From NCBI GenBank assembly GCA_032622095.1, contig CP136068.1, positions 117,975,509 through 118,039,508 of the forward strand: a stretch of DNA of 64,000 nt, in the 5' to 3' direction. Below are positions 26,301 to 38,300 of the stretch, piece by piece. A program made the position numbers and the translations under genes. Numbering within the stretch: position 1 is the first letter of the stretch; every line of letters begins with the position of its first letter. The DNA comes from Siphonodentalium dalli (taxonomy: Eukaryota > Mollusca > Scaphopoda > Gadilida > Siphonodentaliidae). The notes beneath the pieces were generated by a model. The model did not search any database. It was not told the origin of the DNA and saw nothing but the letters and a program-made list of their open reading frames with translations.

Positions 26301-29300
26301 TGCGACCTATGCATCCATATATTTTTTTTTATTTATGATAGAAGGCGAACCAAACATCATCAAATTTGTAACAACAACACACAAAGCGAACACTTGATTG
26401 ACATCTCTCGACATATTACATGAACACCCATAAATTGACTCTGTGGTACAATGTGGTCACTTATGTTTTATCTTCAAGCTCGGGAACAAGATGATGACTC
26501 TAAATTTGGCATATATATTGTTTATCTAAATCTTATTTTTTAGTGACATTATATGTACAAATAGTATGTCAAGAGTGTAGATACATACCCTTTTTAATAC
26601 TGATGATCTTTTATACAAACTAAACAAATTTGATAAATAAAACTAATAATATTTGATGACATGGGAGTGTTAATAATCACTACCAGGTATTTAACCCTTT
26701 ACCCAACAAACCGGCCAAAACCGGCCAAATAAAGCTTCAACAGCCTAAAATATCTTCGGTCTGTCTCAATAAAACCATACAAATATGGATATCATTGGAA
26801 CCGGCTCCTTGACCACATTGTGATAGTTACAGTTATGCCCTGTGCCAATGCATTCTCTTATATATGCGAGTCGACCATAGGTCGCCTCGCATTTATAAGA
26901 GAATGCATTGGCCTACAAAAAATTCTTTTTTTAACACTTTTTACCATTTTTTCTTACATTCTTTAACAATTTTATAATTTTTAATGTGTTAAGCCAATGC
27001 ATTCTCTTATATATGCGAGGCGACCTATGGTCGACTCGCATATATAAGAGAATGCATTGGCACAGGGCCCTACTGTTGGGTAAAGGGTTAAGCCATCATA
27101 AAAATACTCAGTAATCAAATAAAAGTCATTAGATACTTACAATTGTACTGCATTCAGACCAGCAGCATACATCTTGAGCAGCCTGTCTTTCCAATAATAG
27201 GGATGAGTTCGACTGTAATGCATGCTACCTGATATATACCGGAATGGCTCACCATCTTTGCGGAATATGTTGTCTTTGTAGTCAATTGTAAAGTTGCGGG
27301 CTTCGCAGACCTTAAAGGATAAATTAGAATTTATTTGAATTTAATAAAGGCATAGACGGCCTTGGTTGTATAGGCTATAATTTATGAATAAAAGTTACCA
27401 AATTATGAATTTCCTCAAAAATATACTAATATTAAAAAGTATAATGATATGAATGCGATATTGCCCACAAAACATACTTTTGTGTGAACTGAGTATTTGT
27501 TTATACTGTATACGGCACATAAAGTGTGTGTGATATAGGGATGTGGACCGGACCACCACTGGTCCAGTGAAGAGGCAGTCCAGTCCAGTTTGGTCCAGCT
27601 CTCGTGGTCCAGTATTCTTACCTGGACTCCAATCATTATAAAATACCTTAAACGGAGGGAAATGTGTTAAATCTTACTTTGGTATACGCGCTTGTGTTAC
27701 AGAAAGCTTCAAGTTACTGCCAGGCAAGCATGTATTAAACTCTGGACGTCATATCATATAATACATTGTGGAAATGTGTAGTGAATGTTTTTACCTACAT
27801 CATTGTATAGAAGTTAGAGAACGAATAAATGTGCTTAAAACTTGTGACTGTGACTCACTGTAGTGTCAGTATTTCACGTTTCCGCTATCCCCCACATGCT
27901 ATGATTGGGTTGAGTGCAAATGCTCCGAGTCGTTCAGCACTCATAATGTTTTGTTCTTAGCGTTGCTAACTGAATATATTCCAGATAAATTGGTCAATTT
28001 CCGAAATGTAGATATGCGTACCATCGTACCGGTATATCGGTATTGATGTATGGTAGTTACTTCGAGTTAGATATTGCCAACTATTCTGGTAGGTTAGTAT
28101 ATCACGATTCGCGACCTGTGTTCAGTACATTGAAAATTTCAATTTGAAATGTAGATGAGAGTTAGTAACTTAATTGACATGGTAATGGCCCAGTACTTAA
28201 GCTAGACATACATGTAGATCTATGTAATAAAGTTCGCGAACTGGTACAGTACCAGACCGAATTGGGTGGACCGGTCCAATGAAGGCAGTCCTGTGTGGTC
28301 CGCCCTGGACCATACCATTTTTTGCGGTCCGGTCCACATCCCTAGTGTGATAAGCATAACAAGGCAATTTATTTGGGAGATTCCCGGTGACCCATTCAAC
28401 ACCAAAATCATGAGTGGCAAGAATGAGCAAACGATATATCAGTATGTTGTAGTAAAAAATATGGTGTTAATTTTAACAAAATCTGTCTACATGTATATAG
28501 TTTAATATTCTTTGTGTTTATGGCGGTTTTAACGGATGTGACTTTTTAAACAGCAATACCCATCGCGAAGGACTTCCATATCTTTAAAAAGGTGGTTAAT
28601 TAAACAATTTTGAAGGGGAATTTCTATGCTCAAATATTAATAATTAAGTCATAATAATGTTCAATTATAGTGTATATATCAATCTTAAGTGAATATTATA
28701 AGTTACGGGACGCTTAGTGGTCGGATATGGTGTCCTGTGAGGCGAAGTGAGATCAATATTAGGCGAGGCCGTAAGCGTCCCGTAATGTATTTATTATGTC
28801 AGTGGACAAAATCCAACATATCCATTTAATTAATCGTCACTGTAATTTATTTTAATTTGGTAAGTTAAATGTGTCGTCTATGGCCATTAACTTATGTATC
28901 GTCACAGTGACGCGCCCATTGACGCCGCTATGCGGTAACACAAAGGCATGAGCCATGCCTAAGTGTTAATTAAGTACTAGCTACATGATAGGTCTGTTTG
29001 GTGATCAAAATTCATTGAGTTGTGAAAGCAGTGTTACTTTCTTAAATGCTCGATCCAGAACTAACAGACAAGACGTTTCAAAATTGTAAACAATCAACTA
29101 TAAGAGATATCAGAAGTGCAATGCACAGTGTCTGCACTGGATTGTTGATTTTGAATTAACTCCATGTGTGGAAAAATTTAAAGTAAGACATTTAATTTAG
29201 AGTCTCCTCAGAAAACTTAAAAATGCAATGATCACTGCTCTGCATATATCAGTATAAATTATAATTTATAAATTTGAAATTAATGGTTTCATTTATTTTA

Positions 29301-32300
29301 ACTACATGTACCTGTATATCACGAGTTAACAGTCGAGAGGAGGCACGAAATCGGGTACCTCCAAAACTAGAGGACTTTTTCGATCAAAGCCGCTCTGCTA
29401 TTAGGGCAATGTCTAGGCCCTGTGACTTTTGACAATTTTTTTTTTACAGCTGCCACACCATATCTGCTGGGCCAAAGCCCGGATACAAAACTCATGGGAG
29501 TTTTCTTTTTCATAAAATCTATTAAGGCAAATTATTTAATAACGTGTCCACACTCTTGTCAAACTCGAGAAGACACTACAAACCGAGATCAAGCTTTGTT
29601 AGAGCGAAAATAAAAAGACCTGTGTTTCTGGTGACCCGCCCGCCTTTATTCCGGCACCCCAACCGTTTTCATTTTATTGATTTTGCAAAATTAGTATCCT
29701 TCTGATTTTATATTCTCCCAAGTTTTAGGTTGGAATTTCACAACCGACATCTCAAACTTTCTCAATTGTTGGAAATTTCCAATCTCACAAGCGCCTTTTT
29801 ATAAAACCATTTAGACATGTTTAAAGCCCAATTATCCATGGACCCAAAAACACTATATGTATGTCAGATTAATCAGTCAGGTAGTTCCAAGGTAGATATT
29901 TTAATGATTTTTTTATTTTAATGATTTTATTAGACACAAAAGTCTTAAATCCCCATAGCCCCTGTCATTTCTTAATGGGTTGACCTCATGTTAACAAATC
30001 TGAATCTCAGTCACTAAAGGATTCTCCATACTATATGTAAGCTAAATAGTCCAACCTCTCTTGAGAAGACATTTTAAGTATTACTATAGAGACATACAGT
30101 TATTTAACCTGGTGACCCCATCTAAATAAATTTGAATCTCAGACACCAAAGAACCCTTCATACTAAATATCAGTAAAATATACCTGATGGTCCGTCTGAA
30201 GGATGCATATTACGAGGAAAACTGTCCTTTGCTTGGCCCCTATTTGACCAGGTGACCCCATTTGAACAAATCTGAACTACAGTCACCAAAGGACCCTTCA
30301 TACCAAATATGAACCCATTCAACCTGATGGTACATGAGAAGTCGTTTTTAAGAATTACTATGGAGGGCAAGAGTTATGGCCCTGGCTTCACAACCATTTG
30401 ACAGAGTGACCTCATTTGAACAAATCTAAATGTGAGTCACCAAGGGAACATCCACACCAAATATGAACCCATTCAGTCTTATGATCTAGAGAAGATGTTC
30501 AAAGAATTGTTGACAGATGGATGGACGGACAGACAGATGAACAGGTGACAGATGAGAAGTGATGACTATAGCCTCGTCTCAGGTGAGCTTCAAAATTACA
30601 TTTCATTGAACAAATCTGTCAATCCCCCCCCCCCAACACTGTGGGGACATCCCTACGAGAATATGACATACATGTACGGTACATCATTTATTTGAATGCA
30701 TGACTACATTAGCTTAACAAAATTCCCATGACATTGAAAGCCAGTGCATTCTCTGGGATTAAATTCTATTCATGAAACCACTATCAGCTACCAGTATGTC
30801 TTGAGGAGAGGTGTTCGACATTTAGATAATTAGGTTTTAACGACTGCACAGACAGCTTTATGTTACTCCTACAGCTGTGATCAAAACAAGGATTTTAATG
30901 GGGTGAACTAGGCAGAGATAATATGGTATGGTACAGCGTGATGTGGCAGGGACAGGAGGTGGGGTGGGGAGGGTGGGGTAGCTGTGATGTGTCTAAAAAA
31001 AAATCAAGGTCAAAATGCAAAAAATGTTATTTTTTTTTAGAATTATGTCCCTGGCTCTGCCCCTATTTGACCCAGTGACCCCATTTGAACAAATCTTAAC
31101 CCCATCCACCCAATATTTGTTTAGAAGAGGTCATTCTAAGAATTACTATGAGTTATGGCCCTGGTTTCTCAACTAATTGACCGGGTGACCTCATTTGAAC
31201 AAATCTGAACACCAGTCACCCAAGGACCCTCCATACCAAATATTAGCTAAATCGGCACAATGGTTATGGACAAGAAGTTGTTGTAAGAATTACTATGGAG
31301 GAATAGAGTTATGGCCCTGGTTTCGCAACTATTTGACCCAGTGACCTCATTTGAACAAATATGAATGAGAGTCACCTAGGGAACATCCACACCAAATATG
31401 AACCAATTCGGTCTTACGGTTCCAGAGGAGAAGATGTTCAAAGAATTGTTGACGGATGGACGGACGAGGAGTGATGACTATAGCTAAAAACAATAAATTA
31501 CACTGCAAGATACCGCATATTTTTTCATAATTTTGGCTATGTGACTTGGTATGAAATTGATGTCACTAATTTTTTATGAGAATTTTACACATAATACATG
31601 ATAATACATGTACCACCATTACACCGGTACTTGTATTGTGATGACTACGTCCCATTTTCTGGAGGTAGCCAGTACATGTACATCCAACCTACTGGTAGCA
31701 TGCCTGGTTTTTGGAAACAGTACATGTAGCTACATGTATACCCCTTCCATGTGTGGTGATAACCTCTATATTTATACCTATACACACACCCACCATGTCT
31801 GTTGATAGTACCAACCATGGCTTAAAACAGGCCTGATATCCACTCTCAGGAAACTAAAATCGAAAATCATGCACATCAATCCATGAATCCACACCTGGAT
31901 TTTTAACTGTTGAGATCCAGCTGTCACTTTATGGTCACTTTACACAGGGATATGTTAGAAACCACATGTTTTGCAACTAATGAACATCATTATGTATGTG
32001 CATTGGTGGTTTTTTATTTTTATTTTTCGGCCTTTTCTCCAAATATCAATAAAAAGATTAGGGTCAGCGGTTATTTTTTAGGGACGGTCGATGTGCGTAG
32101 CATCTTTTTTCTTTGGCCTTATATGAACATTTTACCAAATTTCCACTGATTTTCAGTAATCACCTGAAAACTTTATCAAAATAATAAAATATCAATTTTG
32201 GCAAAACATTTATGCTAAATAATACTGGATCCACAAGATCTTATACCATCTCACACCATGTTTTATCAGCATCCATATGGCTTTGATGTGAAATTTAATT

Positions 32301-35300
32301 GTGTGTTCATAAACAAACAATAAATACAACTAAATGAAACAAACAGAAATTAACACTGGATGTTGCTTTAAATAGGATTCAATAATTTCTAGCATGATGA
32401 GGTTTCCATGTTTTTGCCTCTAATTATGTCTGTCTGATCAGGTATAATGAGTAAATATTAATGCTATAAATGCATAGCTTTTTTCATTTTATTTACATTA
32501 AAGTTTATTCATGTGCTACATAACTGTTCATTTTCATCTGGAAAAAGTAGCATTGGTACATGGCAATGTGATTGGATGTAAAAGACGAATTCCTGAGAGC
32601 TGGTTCGTAATCTGGATTTCTGAGAAGCATCATGCCAATATCCACACTAACTACCCCTCTAAGCACTGCCCTAAGTGTCATACACACCTTAACAATGATG
32701 CTGAACACTTTGAGGCAATTATATTGCAGAAATGTTGTAAGAGGACCACTCAGGAAAAAAAAAAAAAATTTCGCAGCTGAACCACCCACCCCGGTCTACT
32801 GTATGGAAAAAAGTGGATGACCTTTGTGTTAGTGCCAACTGACAACACGGCAGCTGCTGTGTTTCAAGTTCTTGATATATTGGTATCCATAATAACTACA
32901 TACCGGTACATGTATATGGCATTTAAAAGATCAAACATGGTATAATATTCACTAAAGATTGATATATACATTATAATTAAACATTATTATGACTTAATTA
33001 TTAATTATAGATTTGTTCTCAGTTGTTCATTCTCGGTAAATATTATCTCCGTTTTTTTGCATAAAAATTAAATTTTTATCCTTGGCACAGGGTTCCGGCA
33101 CCATTGAGTATTATTTTAATGTGGCCAACTGGCCATTGTACCAATGAACACTTGACTGACATGGAAAGTTTCAATTTGTTCTAACGACAATGGGGTATCT
33201 ACAAAAAATAGAGGACTTTTTCTGTCAAAGCCACTCTACTGAATATTTCCATGGGGAACTGGACTACCCATCCCAAAATTGTTAATAGTAATTATGTTTT
33301 TTTTATTTTCTTTGATTGATATATTATTTAAGTAGTTGACCAATAAAACATGTGTTTATTCATTAATTATTTGGACAGGAGAAAAGAATGACATGATGTT
33401 TTGACAACATAACTGCACTTACATGTAAGGTACATGTACTTGTAAGTGATGACTAATGAAAAGGGGTACTTTCAAAACAACCATTTGATGCAAAGGGTTC
33501 ATTATCACAATGTGTTATCATAACACTTAGTGATCAGTATTCATTTCACTGATGTTACGAAGATGAGAGAGGTCGTCGACTATATGCAGCATCAATGGAT
33601 AAACAGTTCATTTTCCCACCAGAGGGACAAACAACGATATGGAAGAGACCACCTTGAGCCATGCAGACGATGATCTGCGGTACTACACAGCAGCCCCATC
33701 GACAACTTAAATTGATTGTCAACCATTCGTTCGTTAAAGTTCATTAAAGTTTGTTCATACTATACTTCCTTCATTAAACTTTGTTTCTAAATTTTTGTTT
33801 AAACTTCGTTCATTAAAACTTGAATAAACGTATTATATAGTTTGAATATTATTATCGTTACATTGTTGACTGTTATGTAAGTTATATTACATGTGACAGT
33901 GATGTGTATATTATTTATTATTACCTCAAAAGAAAGTCAATAAAGTACATATCCTAGTTTCTTTAAACAAACATCTCATATTAAATCCTCTCGCGCACCT
34001 CCTAATTACCAATTATAACTTTTAGGCAGGCGGTTGAACGGTTGTCACACAGCCAAATGGGTGAGTTACTCAGGGGTGGGTAGTCACAGACCCATTCTAT
34101 GGGGTCGACTTCGCATGGGGCTGAATTTGTATGACAATGGGATGTCAGATCATAGAATTTATGATCTGACATCCCATTGCCATACAAAGTCGGCCCCACA
34201 CAAAGTCGACCCATAGCAATATTTAGTAGTGGCTTTGATAAGAGGCCGATCACGATCGGCAGATGTTTAACCCATACCTTGGCGATAGTGATAACCTATT
34301 TTCAGTTTAGACGCTAAAATCCATAAGCCATAACTCCGTTTAAAACGAGAGGCCGATCACGATCGGCAGATGTTTAACCCATCCCTTGGCGATAGTAAAT
34401 TGTTAAGATCAGAATCATAATCTTTTAATGTTGAATTATAGAGTATACTGTTATGATCTAAAGTAGTATATGACAAATGTACATAATAACCAGTAATAAC
34501 ACAAATTATTGGAATGTATGAGTCAATATAGAAGGGTTAATATAACATCTAAACTCTAGAGCCTGTCACCACTATCATAGTGTGAGCAGTTCTATTCATG
34601 TTGTTGCAAATTGCCATGTGAGATATCAAAATAATATAATTATTTATTTAATGGAAAAGGTTAAAAGACATGGAATGGGTAAAAGGGGTTAAATCACCTA
34701 TCTCTGCCCTGTTTGATCCAATGTACCGCTATTCTCAAAGTAATTGACCAGAAAAACGGGGTGATACCCCGGTCATGACCGCGGTGATACCGGTAATAAA
34801 CGGTAGCGGTATCGCGATGGTCATGGCGTGGAGTTACGGTATTGGGCGATAATGATACGTGGTCTTTTAGCGGGCACCGCATTAATTTTGTTGAATACCG
34901 CGGTGATTTTCATGGAACTCTTTTAGGGGAGGTATTTACTCACACATACTTGTTCGCGTTAACAAGCGGTATCAGTACCGCGGTATTGGAGGATACCGCG
35001 GTATAGTACCGCCATATTAACGGGGTGACACCACATTATTGGTGGTCAATTACTTTAAGTATAGCGGTAGTCCCATCATCCAAGGACTTAGAGAGCTCCA
35101 TTGGTCTAGTTAAATAAATTCACCTGGCTAAGTTGTGGTTAAAAAGATAGCTAAATCAATTTATCCAATAATTCACTGTGTCTCTTATACAGACCTAACA
35201 TATGAGGGCTATAAATAACTCTCAAAGCAATAAACTATATTGTCTTTTATCTTGCTCACAGAGAAGCAGGTATTCATTAATTGTAAGTTACTTGGGTTAT

Positions 35301-38300
35301 AATCTGGATAATTCTTAGTTTAAAAAGGGCCATATCTCTGGTATAACAAATTGGATCTAACCCATATTCAAACTCGTTCTGTATTTTGAGTTGAGAAACT
35401 CACATACCAAATTTGGTTCCTATCAGATGAAAAATGGTTGATTTATCGAAGTACATGTATGTGTGAATCATATGTCAAAGGACCATAACACCATTAAAAA
35501 AAATCCGATCAAACCCATATTCGAAATCAATCTGTATGTTGGTCTGAGAAACTCATACACCAAATTTGGTTCCAATCAGATAAAAAATGTTTGAGTTATG
35601 GCAGAATTCATGAATTCTAAGTCGAAAAAGGGCCATAACTCCGTAAAAAAAACTCTGATCAAACCCATATTCGAACTCGATCTGTATTTTGGGTCGAGAA
35701 ACTCACATACCAAATTTGGTTCCGATCAGATAAAAAATGTTTGAGTTACGGCAGAATTCATTAATTCTAAGTCGAAAAAGGGCCATAACTCCGTAATAAA
35801 AAGTCGGATCAAACCCATATTCGAACTACATCTGTATTTTGGGCCGAGAAACTCACATACCAAATTTGGTTCCGATCAGATAAAAAATGTTTGAGTTATG
35901 GCAGAATGCGTGAATTCTAAGTCGAAAAAGGGCCATAACTCTGTCAAAAAATAGGGTTCAAACCCATATTCGAACTCGATCTGTATTTTGGGCTGAAAAC
36001 CCCATATACAAAATTTGGTTTTGATCAGGTAAAAAATGTTTGAGTTATCGCATTACACGTAAAGTGTCTACGGACGGACAGACAGACGGACGGACAGACG
36101 GACGGACGGACGCACGACGAGTGGTCAATCCGGACAACGACACTATGTTTACCATACATGGTATGGGTAAACATAAAAAATGGATCAAACCCAAATTCGA
36201 ACTCTATCTGTATTTTGGGCTGAGAAATTCACATACCAAATTTACATATATCTCAATAAAATGAGATATTTCAGATGAAAGGTATTTCTGCTAAAGTATC
36301 AGGAATGTTGAGAAGGGTTCATTTTAACTACAAAAATCCATGCAAGTGAAGAGGATATAATAGGAGAATGATTACATGTACATGAAAAATACACAAAAGC
36401 ATAAAATTTATGAACAGGGTTAACAATTTTAACTCTATAAAATTAGTGGACTGTACCAGGTACCTGTATGTCACTTGAATACTCCATTGATAGGCTAAAC
36501 CAAAGAGCTATGTGGGAGTTGATAAACCCTGCATGGGCCAACACTGTCTACACACTATGGAAATGCAATAAACAACAGATGGCTATTAAAGTCATTATAT
36601 ATGTGCAGTATAGTGAGTATCATATATCATATTATAGGACTGTGTAACTTTATAAAAATAGTGCTACTAAATGGGGTTCTCTCTGTCTGCTCAAATTCTG
36701 AGAACACCCCTACAAATGAACAGTAGACTATTCCAATTTATACTTTTAGAACTGAATGGGAGAGTCCATTGATTCATGAATGGGTTACACCTTTCACTGC
36801 TGTGCTGAACATATGATGGCTAAAAATAACTATAATTCAATAATACAGGTTTATCTCTTGTCTCTCTCTAAACTGATATCACAGGTAATTAATTGTAAGC
36901 TGCTAATATGGTTACTATATATTGTAAGCATAAAAAATCTCAAATCTGTTCAATTCTTAGTTAAGAAAGGGCCATAACACTGGTATAAAAATTAGGATCT
37001 AACCCATATTAAAACTTGATCTGTATTTTGCGGTGAGAAACTCACATACCAAATTTGGTTCCTATCAGATGAAAACTGGTTGATTTATCGAAGAATGCAT
37101 GAATTCTATGTCAAAGGGCCATAACTCTGTCAAAAATAATCTGATCAAACCCATATTAGAACTCGAATCAGATAATTCTAAGTAAAAAAAAGTGCCATAT
37201 GATACGTAGCATAACTCTGTAAAAAAAACTCGGATAAACCCATAATTGAATTTGATCTGTATTTTGGCCTGAGAAACCCATATACAAAATTTAGTTCCGA
37301 TCGGATAGAAAATGTTTGAGTTATAGCATTATGCTATAACGGACGAACGACCAGTGGTCAATCGGGACGTCAACACTATGTGTACCATACTATGGTATGA
37401 GTACACATAATTTAAAAAGTCCTCTATACTATAGGGTCTAGATGGGGCCGACTTCTCCTGTAATACTAATACTAATAGGAGAGTGGCTAAAATGCAAGCT
37501 TGGCAGTTTTTGAGGGAGGTGACAAAAGACAAGCTTGGCGGTTTGAAATTTTTAAAAGCCTTTTAAAAGCTGTTTTCGTATGAATTATGTTGGAATAGCA
37601 CCAGCCAATTAGGCCTACTTATATGGCCCATTTTCGTAAATTAATCGACAATATTAGCAGTAATGTCCCCAATTGCTTGGTTAATAGGGGGCATGGTCAC
37701 AAAATCAAAACATCGTCTTTTTACGCAGATTTCTTGTCGATTTTTGGCCGATTTCTCTTTTTAAACACCAGTTGTACATAGTTTTTTATTCGAAACATGT
37801 TGAATGGTTATAATTTATCACTCTCATAGTTGAGCTTGGTGGTTTTGAACATTATATATGGAGAATTTTTGACTTTTAAATGACCGATCACCGAACCGCC
37901 AAGCTTGAATTTTAAATCTAAATATGAAGCTGAATTTTCGCTGATTTCTCGTTTCTAAAACACGTTCCAGATAGTTTTTATGTAAAAACATGTAAAATGA
38001 TTTATCATTCCTCACACATATAATCGAGCTTGGTTAAGAATTTTTGACATTTTGATGACTGACCACCGAACCGCCAAGCTCGAATTTTAAATCGAAATAT
38101 GAAGCTGAATTTCGGCCGATTTCTCGTATTCAGAATACTACCGGTGGCGGTACATTGTAATTCTGCTGCAGAGGGTATACGAAACGTTTTTGTACGAAAC
38201 GTCCAATGCCGACGTGACACAGTATGTAGGAAAGACGGCTCAACCTGGACAGATAGGTTTTAATTACCGAGTAATTCAGGTTAAACGCTGAAACAAACAA

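Larger units (their letters stand above)
34241..36300 (+). mobile_element. pearl/HINE-like element, outer copy 3 (host of copy 2)
   Basis: Head GAGGCCGATCACGATCGGCA at 34241, running to ccataactccgttt at 34341, then interrupted by copy 2. It resumes at about 36181 with tggatcaaacccaaattcg and decays by about 36300. This is an element inserted into a relative. Confidence 0.7.

Noticed and set aside
33556-33655. Short coding-like fragment on the plus strand
   Set aside because: Reads plausibly for about 30 codons, but there are no splice sites fitting a neighbour gene and no recognised family.
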